From positions 167,996-231,995 of the forward strand of contig DSEQ01000033.1 of assembly GCA_011056555.1 (NCBI GenBank): a DNA stretch of 64,000 nucleotides. Reading direction: 5' to 3'. The position numbers were made by a program, and so were the translations under genes. Under the pieces are notes generated by a model. That model made no database searches. It was not told the origin of the DNA and saw nothing but the letters and a program-made list of their open reading frames with translations. This document shows, piece after piece, positions 1 through 9,834 of the stretch. Origin of the DNA: Candidatus Zixiibacteriota bacterium. GTDB lineage: Bacteria; Zixibacteria; MSB-5A5; JAABVY01. How positions within the stretch are numbered: position 1 is the stretch's first letter; each line of letters opens with the position of its first letter.

Positions 1-2
1 CC

Positions 3-2468
3 TTCACATTCTACGGTCAGACAGATCCGGGCGTTTATCACTACAATGTAAATGCCATTACTGCTGACAGCACTTATGTCATTTGCGATGCGACAGATAT
101 TTTTAACCAGAAACTACTGATACGCGCGGTCAAGGAAGCGTCTTCCAGGACGCTGACCTTTGAGTATGATCAGGCCGATCCGGGATTTCACCGATTCGCG
201 CTGGCAGAGGAGGCCTCGCTGGGAAGTCCTGCAGATGTCCGACCGATGACCGTGGCTAATCTGATAGATCCCGGTCAAAGCTATGATCTGATTGTAATCG
301 CTCCCGAGGAATTTCTGCCTTCCTTCGGCGCTTACGGGACATTGCGCGAAGCTGACGGCTACTCGGTTTATCTTGCTTCGGCGGAAGATGTTTATGCCCA
401 TTTTTCGGGCGGCATGTTCGACCCGGTGGCAATCAGGGACTTTCTCCATCACGCTTTCGAGCACTGGCCTGAGCCCTCACCCTCATTCGTGGTCCTGGGA
501 GGAGATGGAATCTACGATTATATGGGTTACACCGGCACCGCCAGACAGAATTTCATTCCGCCCTTTGTCGTAGAGGGCGATCTGACAGTTTCGGATGAAA
601 ATTATATATTGTTTGATAATGGCGGCTGGCTGGATTCCGATTCAAGCTATCCTGCCGACAGCGGGCCGGACATGATCGTCGGGAGATGGCCCGTCAGAAA
701 CGCCGCCGAAGTCACGAACTTTATCGCCAAATTGGCCCTCTACGAACAGGGGAGCAACCTGGGCAGCTGGCAGAACTCACTGACGTTTGTGGCCGACGAC
801 GAAAACAAGCCGGGGGTATCATATAAGGAACCCGACCACACATATCAGGCCGAGAATCTTGCCAACCTTTATTCCCCTGACAGATTTGACAAAAACAAAA
901 TATATCTGATAGAATATGAGCTCGATTCCAAAGGCGAGAAGCCCGGCGCGAAGCGTAAACTGATAGAGTCGATTAACGACGGCACGCTTCTGGTCAATTT
1001 TGTCGGGCATGGCAACCCTCGGCTCTGGACAGATGAGCGCATATTCAGAAATGAGGATATCCCCTCCCTGCATAACGAGGAGAAGCTGACAGTTGTGATG
1101 GCCGCCTCCTGCTCGATAGGTGAATTCGACAGTCCCTACGACGAAGGTATGGCGGAAATCTTCTTCCGTTATAATGACGGCGGCGCTATCGCCTCCGTGG
1201 CTACCACACGGCTGGTTTACAGCGGGCCCAATGCTGATTTTAACTATAAACTTTTCGAGGTGCTCTTCTCGGATCAGGGCTTTTCCCTGGCTGAGGCGGT
1301 CTATGTGGCCAAATTCCTCAGGCAGCAGGCCTCCATGCCGAGCGAGAACGACAAGAAATTTATCATGTTCGGCGATCCGGTGATGAGACTGGCTGCGCCG
1401 CAATACAGAATAGCATTTAACAGCGATGAGCTGGATTCTCTGGCGGCGCTGAACCTGATTACTGTGGAGGGGGAGGTTCAGGACCTGGACAGCAGCCTCC
1501 TGGCCGATTTTAACGGCAATGTTACGGTCGCAGTTTTTGACAATCAGCAGGAGAAAACATATCGTATTGTCAGCGGCAGCAGCGTTTACGATCTGGACTA
1601 TACCATGCCGGGGGCGCGGATTTTCCGCGGACAGACGGATGTCTCGGGCGGACGGTTCAGCCTTCAGTTTGTGGTCCCCAAAGATATCTCCTATGGCGGA
1701 GAAAATGCCAGAATATCCGCCTATGCGGAGTCTGCCGGTCAGAATGTGAGCGCCTCGGGATCACTCGATTCCATCAGGGTTTCGGGCACCGTCTCTGAAA
1801 TTACCGACTCGCTTGCCCCGGAGATAAAGACCTTTCTGGGTGAAGAGCTGTTAGCGGATGGTGTGGTGGTGCCGCAGCAGAGCAGCTTGAGAATAGAGCT
1901 TTTTGACAGCTCCGGAATCAACCTGTCGGGCGAGGTGGGGCATAAATTTGAACTGAATCTGGATGATGATCCATTTTATACTTTTGATTTAACAGATAAA
2001 TTTATTTATTATCCGGGTTCGTACCAAAACGGTGAAGCCGAACTGGTGCTTCCCGAAGTTGAGGATGGAAATTATACTTTGAAAATAAAGGCCTGGGATT
2101 CGGCCAATAATTCATCGCTGGCCGAGTACCGTATCGCCATCGGCTCTGCCGAAGCGCCGGAGATAGCAGAATTATATAATGTTCCCAATCCGTTTTCGGA
2201 TGAAACGCAGTTTTATTATGAGCTCTCTTCGGATGCTTCCGAGGTGAGTATTGACATATTCACGTTGAACGGCCGCAAGATTCATACACTCAGGAACTTA
2301 CCGGGGCGGGAAGGCGAGAACCTGTCCTCCCTGTGGGACGGCCGCGATAATCTGGGCGACAAATTGGCTAATGGTGTATATATATATAAACTATCTATAA
2401 GAACGGCCGGGGGCATGGCCGATAATATAAGTTTAGAGAAATTCGGAAAGCTTGTAATTCTAAAATAG
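3..2468 (+). CDS. C25 (gingipain/PorU-like) peptidase with C-terminal sorting domain, 5' partial
   Basis: The reading frame is open from base 3, so the gene starts upstream of the window. The central part matches peptidase family C25, cysteine proteases that include gingipains and the T9SS sortase PorU. The catalytic His lies in FVGHGN (His codon at 1008) and the Cys in AASCSIGEFD (Cys codon at 1110). Ig-like beta-rich sequence follows. The last ~90 residues form a FlgD-like/Por secretion domain with YNVPNPF near 2175 and a GVYIYKL ending. PorU itself processes cargo carrying such C-terminal domains in Bacteroidetes. This protein carries one itself, as some PorU homologues do, so it could be the sortase or a secreted C25 protease. 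The PorV-like gene just downstream favours a secretion role. Family assignment is firm; the exact role is inferred. Confidence 0.88.
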   Translation, partial: FTFYGQTDPGVYHYNVNAITADSTYVICDATDIFNQKLLIRAVKEASSRTLTFEYDQADPGFHRFALAEEASLGSPADVRPMTVANLIDPGQSYDLIVIAPEEFLPSFGAYGTLREADGYSVYLASAEDVYAHFSGGMFDPVAIRDFLHHAFEHWPEPSPSFVVLGGDGIYDYMGYTGTARQNFIPPFVVEGDLTVSDENYILFDNGGWLDSDSSYPADSGPDMIVGRWPVRNAAEVTNFIAKLALYEQGSNLGSWQNSLTFVADDENKPGVSYKEPDHTYQAENLANLYSPDRFDKNKIYLIEYELDSKGEKPGAKRKLIESINDGTLLVNFVGHGNPRLWTDERIFRNEDIPSLHNEEKLTVVMAASCSIGEFDSPYDEGMAEIFFRYNDGGAIASVATTRLVYSGPNADFNYKLFEVLFSDQGFSLAEAVYVAKFLRQQASMPSENDKKFIMFGDPVMRLAAPQYRIAFNSDELDSLAALNLITVEGEVQDLDSSLLADFNGNVTVAVFDNQQEKTYRIVSGSSVYDLDYTMPGARIFRGQTDVSGGRFSLQFVVPKDISYGGENARISAYAESAGQNVSASGSLDSIRVSGTVSEITDSLAPEIKTFLGEELLADGVVVPQQSSLRIELFDSSGINLSGEVGHKFELNLDDDPFYTFDLTDKFIYYPGSYQNGEAELVLPEVEDGNYTLKIKAWDSANNSSLAEYRIAIGSAEAPEIAELYNVPNPFSDETQFYYELSSDASEVSIDIFTLNGRKIHTLRNLPGREGENLSSLWDGRDNLGDKLANGVYIYKLSIRTAGGMADNISLEKFGKLVILK

Positions 2469-2486
2469 AAATACCGGAGGAATACA

Positions 2487-5400
2487 ATGAAAAAGTACCT
2501 CATCATTCTGGTGGCTTTAACAATTTTACTGTCCGCTACCGCACAACTACAGGCCGGCGTGTCTGATGCTGCTGTTCTGTTTCTCAGGATTGCCGCCGGC
2601 GCCCGCGCTGCTGGTATGGGTGAGGCTTTCGTCGCTGTTGCCGATGATGCTACAACCACTCACTGGAACCCGGCAGGCCTGGGCATGTATCCGCTGGCCA
2701 GCGAGTACCATACATTCAAGGTCGATTATAATCCCCACATATCCGATCTGGCGCTCAAGGTTCTCAAGGGCGAATTGAATAAAGATGAAGCGGAAATTTA
2801 CAAGAATTTCTCTTTCCGGCCGGAGGGAGTTTTCAGGACGGCCAATCAAGGGGAAGTCTCCTACCAGGTTTTTAATGTAAACCAGGATGAATCCATCCTC
2901 TATTATGTGATCTCCAATATCAACACCAGCGAACGTGAACTCTACAAACTCGCGGTGAGATCGGTGGCAAAGGAAAATACAGGAGTTTCCTTCCAGGAAA
3001 TTAACCGGCAGAGAAAAAGACTGATCGATTACTTTGACAGCGATAAAAAAGAAGCCGAGATAGATGATTACTTCGAGAGGCTGGTGGCCGACTGGCAGGA
3101 GCTCAAGGTAAAAGAGGAGACCATCCGCTTTCTGGATGAGAAGATAAACTTTGCTTTGGAGGACGGCGAGATAAATGAGAAGGAATACGGCGAGATCATG
3201 CTTGTGGTCGACAAGGCCGGCGAGCTCTCACGTCCTGAAGCGGTTAAAGTCCCCTACAGCCTGCTGCTGTCTCTGTGGAAAGATTATGCCTCGCCATGGA
3301 GTAAAAACCTGACAACCGTGGCGCTGGTAGAAAACGGATTGCCCGAGGCCAATTATCGCAAATACGATATCTGGGCTCTCAGCAGCCAGGGCCTCCTGCA
3401 TTTTAACGGTCAGGACTGGCTCGAGGGTATGACCTTCAATCCGAAACGCGGAGCCACCCTGGAGGAGGTCCTCTACCAGAAGCTCTCCCTGGAAGAAGAT
3501 GCTGATATTGAAGATAAGAAGATGGCCCTGGTTGAGATAAACACGGATGTTTCCTGGGAACGTCTGAACGATCTGGTGCAGCGTCTGGAGGAAAAGCTGC
3601 CTCAGGACGGCGCCGATAATCTGATTGAATCGCTCGAATTCCTGAAGACCGCCTGGCTCAACCTGACGCTGGACCAGGAAAAGCTGAGGCAATTTATTAA
3701 CCAGGCCGAAGCTGCTCTTGAGGCGGGGGAACTGAGCATGGAGACAATCGACCGGCTGGCATTTCATGCCGCCCGGGTCGACCATCGCCGCCTGCCCGAC
3801 AAGATAATTATTCCATTCAACCTGGCCCTCAATTCCGAGCCCACGACAATTGCGGGCATGGGACGATATCTCTGGGTCGGCACGGACGAGGGCCTGTATC
3901 GCTATGATACCAAGGAGAAAGAGTGGCGCAAGTTCACTGAACAAAGCGGGCTCCCCTCGAGCAAAATAACTTCTCTCTCGTCCCCCGACAATCAATCGCT
4001 GTGGGTGGCCACTCCGGTCGGATTGGCCTTGTACGAGCGCGGGTCATGGCAGATCTTTGGAGAGGAACAGGGAATTAAAGACACCGGTCTCTACCTGGTC
4101 TATGCCGACGCAAGGAATAGAGTCTGGGCGGTTTCAGAGGACAATTTCTACAGGTTTAACGGTGCTGAATGGACCGACTATTTTGTCTACGAGGCCTCTG
4201 TTAATGATACAATTCAGAAGATAATGCGTGACTTTATCGGCTATTCCGATCAGAATTCCCTGATAAACGCCATCTACCAGACTAAGATGATGAATGGACT
4301 TGAGTCGGATATCCCCGATCCGGGCCAGGAACTGAAAATCCCGTTCGCTTACTCCCTGACACACAAGATTAACGTTATGACCTATGATTCCGAGGGCCGT
4401 CTATGGGTCGGAACCGATTACGGGGTGAAAATATTCTATGACGGAAAGTTCACGCTCTTCGGTTATAAGCCCTACACTGCTGAAAAGGAAATGACGGTCG
4501 AGGAAATCGCGGCCGATTTTCTGGATACCGACAATGAGGTCCAGATTGATCAGCTGGCGAGAAAAATCCGCGATTTCAACGGAATTTCAACCAACAAGAT
4601 TCCGGCCGGTCAAACTGTGTATATCTCTTCCAATCCGCTGGCCAGCAAAATCACATCCTTGATGGATGATGGTTCCAAGGTCTACATCGGAACCGAAAAG
4701 GGACTGGTCCAGTATTCCGACGAGCGGTTTGGCTACTTCTACCAGGAAGGGCTGGAAAAACAAAGAACTATCGATATTATATCCAGGGACGGCGAAACTT
4801 GGTATGCCACACCCAATAAGGTTGTGGTTTTCGCTTCGGCCAAGTCGGAGATAACAGGTATGCATGCCAACTGGCTGCCGGAGCTTGCTGATGACATATA
4901 CTATGAATTCCTTTCCTATATTAATCATCTGGGTGAGGAATGGGGTACTGTGGGCATAAATGTTACCTTCCTGAGTTATGGTGAACTTGTCCGCGTCAAT
5001 GAATACAATGAAATCATGGGTACTTTTAATTCGTTTGATATGGCTATCGGCCTGAGCTACGGCAAGAAGATGTCCAATAGTCTTTCCGCCGGTCTTACCG
5101 CCAAATGGATATACTCGCGCCTTTCCGATCAGGGCGCCGGGGCGGAGATTGGAGAGGGTACGGGATCTTCGCTGGGAATCGATATCGGTCTTTTATACCG
5201 GCCGGCCAAACGCCTGACATTTGGAGCGGCGGTGACCAATTTAGGTCCCGATATAGCTTATATCGATGCGGCCCAGTCCGACCCGCTGCCGAGAAACCTG
5301 GCGTTCGGCCTTTCATATAAACTCATAGACAATCCCTATAATCGTCTCATGCTGGTTGCCGAGATCAATAAGATGCTGACCGGACTGGACGACGGATTCT

Positions 5401-5630
5401 CGGAGGAGCTCAAGGAGGCAATCGAGAACGTGGGATTCGAATACTGGTACGGTTCCTTCATAGCCTTCCGCGCCGGCTACATATATGACCAGGTGGGCCA
5501 GGTCAAGACCGCAACGCTCGGAGTTGGTATTCAGTATCGCGGATTCAGATTTGATTTCGCATACATACCGTCCTCGGATACAGTGCCCCTGGCAAATACA
5601 GTTAGATTCTCGTTGACAGGAAGAATATAG
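2487..5630 (+). CDS. PorV/PorQ-like outer-membrane protein with inserted beta-propeller
   Basis: A protein of 1047 residues with a signal peptide at 1-24. Residues ~25-75 carry the PorV-family start GARAAGMGEAFVAVADDA followed by WNPAGL. The matching rest of the barrel appears only at ~815-1047 (GTVGINVTFLSYGE, then GTFNSFDMAIGLSY and SAGLTAKWIYS). Between them lie ~700 residues of charged helical sequence and propeller-like blades (LWVGTDEGLYRYD near 461, RLWVGTDYGVKIF near 638, KVYIGTEKGLVQY near 731), resembling two-component-regulator propeller repeats. Typical PorV proteins are about 350-400 residues. PorV shuttles cargo to the PorU attachment complex in T9SS. The strong GGAGG upstream of 2487 sets the start, 18 bases after the C25 gene. 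The exposed propeller could bind cargo, glycan or partner proteins; that part is inference. Confidence 0.85.
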   Translation: MKKYLIILVALTILLSATAQLQAGVSDAAVLFLRIAAGARAAGMGEAFVAVADDATTTHWNPAGLGMYPLASEYHTFKVDYNPHISDLALKVLKGELNKDEAEIYKNFSFRPEGVFRTANQGEVSYQVFNVNQDESILYYVISNINTSERELYKLAVRSVAKENTGVSFQEINRQRKRLIDYFDSDKKEAEIDDYFERLVADWQELKVKEETIRFLDEKINFALEDGEINEKEYGEIMLVVDKAGELSRPEAVKVPYSLLLSLWKDYASPWSKNLTTVALVENGLPEANYRKYDIWALSSQGLLHFNGQDWLEGMTFNPKRGATLEEVLYQKLSLEEDADIEDKKMALVEINTDVSWERLNDLVQRLEEKLPQDGADNLIESLEFLKTAWLNLTLDQEKLRQFINQAEAALEAGELSMETIDRLAFHAARVDHRRLPDKIIIPFNLALNSEPTTIAGMGRYLWVGTDEGLYRYDTKEKEWRKFTEQSGLPSSKITSLSSPDNQSLWVATPVGLALYERGSWQIFGEEQGIKDTGLYLVYADARNRVWAVSEDNFYRFNGAEWTDYFVYEASVNDTIQKIMRDFIGYSDQNSLINAIYQTKMMNGLESDIPDPGQELKIPFAYSLTHKINVMTYDSEGRLWVGTDYGVKIFYDGKFTLFGYKPYTAEKEMTVEEIAADFLDTDNEVQIDQLARKIRDFNGISTNKIPAGQTVYISSNPLASKITSLMDDGSKVYIGTEKGLVQYSDERFGYFYQEGLEKQRTIDIISRDGETWYATPNKVVVFASAKSEITGMHANWLPELADDIYYEFLSYINHLGEEWGTVGINVTFLSYGELVRVNEYNEIMGTFNSFDMAIGLSYGKKMSNSLSAGLTAKWIYSRLSDQGAGAEIGEGTGSSLGIDIGLLYRPAKRLTFGAAVTNLGPDIAYIDAAQSDPLPRNLAFGLSYKLIDNPYNRLMLVAEINKMLTGLDDGFSEELKEAIENVGFEYWYGSFIAFRAGYIYDQVGQVKTATLGVGIQYRGFRFDFAYIPSSDTVPLANTVRFSLTGRI

Positions 5631-5645
5631 GAGTCCATACGGTTG

Positions 5646-8600
5646 ATGAACATGAAGAATAAAAAGACAACGGGGCTGCTTTTAATTGCGGGATTTCTGA
5701 TGCTCCTCTGCGGCACTCTTGGGGCCGGGGTACTGGAGATAAACGAACTGAATAAGAATGAGGCAGAGCCAGATTATCAGCGTCATCCTCACGGCGGATT
5801 CAAGAGTGATGTTTCTCAGCAGAATTTGCTGGGACTTCAGCGCAGCGGCAAATCGCTCCTGCCGGAGACCTCGCTTTCGGCCCAGGCTCCGCTGACATTG
5901 AAGATGTGTGCGGTGCGGGTACAATTCCAGGATGAAAGCCCGGATGATGATTCCACTACCGGAACAGGGCAGTTCGATTTCCGCACCTACGAGCAATTTC
6001 TGGAAGAAGAGAAGCATGGCATAGATCCGGCCCCCCATAACCGCGAATACTTCGAGAAGCATATTGAAGCGCTGAATAATTACTGGCACACTGTTTCAAA
6101 CGGCAATCTGACGATCGAGGGAACGGTGTTTCCGGCTGATTCAGACAGCGTCTACACGCTCGAGCACACTATGGGTTACTATGGTTCGCAGAGCCCGGAG
6201 TTCGGTTTGGGCGAGTTGTTTTATGATGCCCTGAGGCTGGCCGACCGGGATGATGATATCAACTGGATTGAGTATGACGTCTTTGTGATTTTTCATGCCG
6301 GCAGCGACAGGCAGAACGACCTGGGATTCCCGCCCACTCCGCATGATCTCTTCACCGGATTCATCATTATGGGTGAGCCTGTGCCGGTTGAAGACAGTAC
6401 AATACTGATAATGGAAGGTATGATAATGCCGGAGACGGCCTCGCAGGATAACCGCGCCACGGCGCTGAATGCGGTAATGGCCCACGAGTTTGGCCATCAA
6501 CTGGGCCTGGTTGACCTGTACGACACACACAGGTTCAACACTTTCGTGGGCGATTTCTCGCTGATGGATAATAACGGTTTCGGCACCGGGGTGGACCTGG
6601 GTTTTGAACTTACCCGTACTATATTGGGCACAATCCCGCTCTACCCGGAAGCTTGGTCGCGTGCCTATCTCGGTTTCAATGATGTTGTTGTGGTTGAAGA
6701 GGGGATCAATCTGGATGTTATGGCGGCCGAATTGGCCTCCAATACAAGCAAGATTTACAAGGTGCCGATTTCGGAAAATGAATATTTTCTTATTGAAAAC
6801 CGGCAGATTGACCCCGACCGTGACGGCGGAGCGAGCCTCAAGGCCGATCTTGACGGTACCGGGGTAATCCTGGGCCCTGCGCCCAATCCCGATGTGGTTC
6901 CGCCCGGACAGCCCGCCCCCCTGACCCGTGAATATGATTTTCTGATGCCCGGTTCCGGTATGGTAATCTGGCATGTGGATGAATCGGTGGCGTGGCTGGA
7001 TTATGATAACGACGGCCTCAATAATTTTTATGACAACGATTTGCAGTGGTACTATATCGAGGGTTTTGACGACCAGTTCGAGCCCTGGGAAAACAGGCCG
7101 TTTCTGCGCCTGATCGAAGCTGACGGTATTATCGATTTCGGAGGAGAATACTGGACCAACTTCGGGAGGGCCGAAGATATGTTCGAGGCCAACCGCAACG
7201 ATCATTTCGGCCCCAATACCAATCCCTCCACCAGGTCAAATTCAATCGCCTATACTGGAATAGATATTGCCGATATCAGCGGCAACGATACTATTATGTA
7301 TTTCGATCTGGACCAGGAGGTTAAAACCGCGGGATGGCCGCATCATACAGATTCGTCCCATTTTCCACCGGTGTTGTATGATATAGATCACGATGGTATA
7401 GATGAGGTGTTTGTGTCCGGCAAAAACTATCTCCTGGGATTTAAAGCGGACGGCGATTTCATCATCCCGCCCGTGCCGGGTGCAGAAGTAATCTCTGAGC
7501 GAAGATCGACTCCCCGTGGACCATTGAACGAAATAACATATATCGATACACTCAGGGTCCTCGGCGCGATGGGAGCGGTGAGGCGTATCACAACTGCTCC
7601 TACGGTATTCGATCTCGACAATGACGGGATCGCCGAAGTTGCGGTCGGGACCGAGTTTGGCGAGGTCTACCTCTATAAGATGCAGGATCTGGATAATAAC
7701 GGCCTCGCTGACCGGGTCGTTGTCAATGATCTGTCAAACTTTGCGGTTTCAACATCCATTGTTGTAGCTGAAGCCGATGCTAATTCCGACGGCTACGAGC
7801 TTCTGGTCGGTACCTCCGACGGAGGATTTTATATTCTTTCGTCTGCCGGAGAGACCCTTTCACAGACGATCGCTTTCAACAACATACAGCAGTTTTCAAT
7901 CTCGGAAGATTTTAATCATGCCTTTGCGCTCAACTACCTTGAAGAGGCGGAGCAGAAAAATTACTTTATCCATGATCTAAAAAATCCATCTGTATTTGTT
8001 TCGGTCCCCGGCGAGGTGGCCGGATTTACATCGGGAATTGTTGACACGACTTCCAATGTCAGGGTTGTTGCGCTGACCTCCGAGGGACACATGTACACAT
8101 TCGAATCTGACGGCGAGAGATTTCGGGATTATATGGATAACAATCCCATAAATCTCGGTCATACAGTTGGCTCGGCTCCGGTAATGTATCCCTCCTTCAC
8201 GGAGAGCTTCAGGAGCCAGGTTATATTTACAGGTGAGAACGAGGTCTATGCCTATGATTTGAATGGCGCCCCGGTCAGAAACTTTCCCCAGACCGCCGAT
8301 ATCCATCGGCCCGCAGGAACTATAACATCAACCCCGATCGTGGTTGATGTAAGCGGCGACGGCCGTAAGGAAATCCTGTTCGGTACTCCGGATGGTGAGA
8401 TATTCTTAATGACTGAGGACGGATCAAGAATTGTAAATTCGCCGATTGCGGCGCCATTGAGCGTTACGACCTCTCTGGCTTTCAGCACCGCTGCGCCCAA
8501 TTTGAATAATCGCGGAAATCTCTATGCTGTTACCGGGGATGGTTTGATTTACAGCTTCACCCTGCCGTATATTGAGAGCGATGAAATCGAGCCTTATCTG

Positions 8601-8945
8601 CAATTTGGAGGTGGCAGTCACCATCAAAATTTTCAACGAAAAACGATCCAGTCCGTCGATACGGGGGAGGGGCTGCTGGCGCAATGTTATAATTATCCCA
8701 ATCCGGCCCGGGAGTTCACCAGAATACGTTTCGAGCTGTCGGACGATGCCGAGGCCAATATCCGGATTTATGATCTGGCTGGCAGACTGGTTTACGAAGA
8801 TAATATGCAGGCCCTCGGAGGAGCGGCCAATGAATATACCTGGGAGCTCGACAACTTCCCCTCAGGCGTCTACCATTGCCGCCTGGAGGTTAACGGAGCG
8901 GGTTCCAGTGATGTGCAGTTATGGAATATCGCAGTCGTGAAATAA
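5646..8945 (+). CDS. M6-family (immune inhibitor A-like) metalloprotease with C-terminal sorting domain
   Basis: A secreted protein of about 1100 residues with an N-terminal signal peptide. The zinc site is AHEFGHQLGLVDLYD (HExxHxxGxxD) near residue 280, as in M6 peptidases. After the catalytic part there are FG-GAP/integrin-like calcium repeats (DIDHDGIDEV, DLDNDGIAEV, DVSGDGRKEI), which often form a propeller. The end is a Por-type sorting domain (YNYPNPAREFTRI, later SGVYHCRLEV). The protein is probably exported by Sec, moved across the outer membrane by the T9SS-like system next to it, and anchored or released outside. AGGAG at 5629-5633 serves either TTG 5643 or ATG 5646; ATG is preferred here. 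Its position directly after the PorV-like gene suggests it is cargo or a maturation protease. Substrate unknown. Confidence 0.9.
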   Translation: MNMKNKKTTGLLLIAGFLMLLCGTLGAGVLEINELNKNEAEPDYQRHPHGGFKSDVSQQNLLGLQRSGKSLLPETSLSAQAPLTLKMCAVRVQFQDESPDDDSTTGTGQFDFRTYEQFLEEEKHGIDPAPHNREYFEKHIEALNNYWHTVSNGNLTIEGTVFPADSDSVYTLEHTMGYYGSQSPEFGLGELFYDALRLADRDDDINWIEYDVFVIFHAGSDRQNDLGFPPTPHDLFTGFIIMGEPVPVEDSTILIMEGMIMPETASQDNRATALNAVMAHEFGHQLGLVDLYDTHRFNTFVGDFSLMDNNGFGTGVDLGFELTRTILGTIPLYPEAWSRAYLGFNDVVVVEEGINLDVMAAELASNTSKIYKVPISENEYFLIENRQIDPDRDGGASLKADLDGTGVILGPAPNPDVVPPGQPAPLTREYDFLMPGSGMVIWHVDESVAWLDYDNDGLNNFYDNDLQWYYIEGFDDQFEPWENRPFLRLIEADGIIDFGGEYWTNFGRAEDMFEANRNDHFGPNTNPSTRSNSIAYTGIDIADISGNDTIMYFDLDQEVKTAGWPHHTDSSHFPPVLYDIDHDGIDEVFVSGKNYLLGFKADGDFIIPPVPGAEVISERRSTPRGPLNEITYIDTLRVLGAMGAVRRITTAPTVFDLDNDGIAEVAVGTEFGEVYLYKMQDLDNNGLADRVVVNDLSNFAVSTSIVVAEADANSDGYELLVGTSDGGFYILSSAGETLSQTIAFNNIQQFSISEDFNHAFALNYLEEAEQKNYFIHDLKNPSVFVSVPGEVAGFTSGIVDTTSNVRVVALTSEGHMYTFESDGERFRDYMDNNPINLGHTVGSAPVMYPSFTESFRSQVIFTGENEVYAYDLNGAPVRNFPQTADIHRPAGTITSTPIVVDVSGDGRKEILFGTPDGEIFLMTEDGSRIVNSPIAAPLSVTTSLAFSTAAPNLNNRGNLYAVTGDGLIYSFTLPYIESDEIEPYLQFGGGSHHQNFQRKTIQSVDTGEGLLAQCYNYPNPAREFTRIRFELSDDAEANIRIYDLAGRLVYEDNMQALGGAANEYTWELDNFPSGVYHCRLEVNGAGSSDVQLWNIAVVK

Positions 8946-8959
8946 ATAAGGAGAAAGAT

Positions 8960-9829
8960 ATGATCAGCAAAAAACTGTTTCTTCCCGCAGTATTGATATT
9001 CTGCCTGCTTTTCGGCAGCGGTCTGGCGGCGGAGGATGATTCCATCAACACGATCAGTGAATTTCTGCAGAAGAATCAATTTGAGCAGCGGCGGCAGCTG
9101 GAAAGGATATCCGATCCGGATATGCTGTTTGCCGACAATTTTAATGATTTTCCCGGTTTTGAGGATGATCTCTATAAGCTCAAGCATCATTCTGTGGGTC
9201 GGGCTTTTCTGTATTCATTGATTCTTCCCGGCGCCGGTGAAATATACACAGGTTCAAAGCTGAAGGCAAGCCTGTTTTTCGGGATAGAGATTTTCAGCTG
9301 GTACCAGTACATCAACAAATATGGTGACGGACAGGATCTGGAAGACCAGTACCGTGATTATGCCAACCAATACTGGGATCCCGGCGATTACCGTGCCTGG
9401 CTGGTGGATGTCATGGGTGTACCGTCTGATACACTACCATACAGAGGCGAGGATGGCGAACCGCAGACATTTACACATCATCTGCCCGATTTCAAAACCC
9501 AGCAGTATTATGAAATGATCGGCAAATATGAACAATTCGTCTTCGGCTGGGCGGATACTGATTACAATGAAGGCGATTCGCTCTCGAAAACACATCGGGT
9601 GACATATCTTCAATTGCGTGATGAATCCAACAGCAAGTTTGATGCGGCGCGCAATTATGCTATCGTATCCATTGCCAACCGAATTATCTCGGCTTTTGAT
9701 GCCGCACTTTCAGCCCGCAAGCTGAACAAGAAGGCGGATCGATTTTCTGAAGTCCGTTTGAAAGCCAGGCTGGCCGACTATTACGGGGAGAGAATTCCGA
9801 AGATTATCTTAACTTATAACTTCTATTAA
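8960..9829 (+). CDS. DUF5683-like membrane/envelope protein
   Basis: The start at 8960 is set by AAGGAG at 8949-8954; an in-frame codon at 8921 lies inside the previous gene and lacks a ribosome site. The protein has 289 residues with a signal peptide (about 1-23). Near residue 75 it carries a hydrophobic motif LILPGAGEIYTGSKLKASLFFG, here split as LILPGAGEIY then TGSKLKASLFFG, typical of DUF5683-type proteins (ALPGLGQxYxGxxxxG). The remainder is acidic and aromatic, with many DY and QYW pairs. The next gene is a paralogue with the same motif. Such proteins often sit beside T9SS or outer-membrane genes, but their function is not established. Probably in the envelope. Confidence 0.65.
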   Translation: MISKKLFLPAVLIFCLLFGSGLAAEDDSINTISEFLQKNQFEQRRQLERISDPDMLFADNFNDFPGFEDDLYKLKHHSVGRAFLYSLILPGAGEIYTGSKLKASLFFGIEIFSWYQYINKYGDGQDLEDQYRDYANQYWDPGDYRAWLVDVMGVPSDTLPYRGEDGEPQTFTHHLPDFKTQQYYEMIGKYEQFVFGWADTDYNEGDSLSKTHRVTYLQLRDESNSKFDAARNYAIVSIANRIISAFDAALSARKLNKKADRFSEVRLKARLADYYGERIPKIILTYNFY

Positions 9830-9834
9830 TCAGT

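Noticed and set aside
6141..7205. 354-residue open frame on the minus strand inside the M6 protease gene
   Set aside because: The + strand frame has clear protease motifs; the minus frame has no recognisable composition or start signal.
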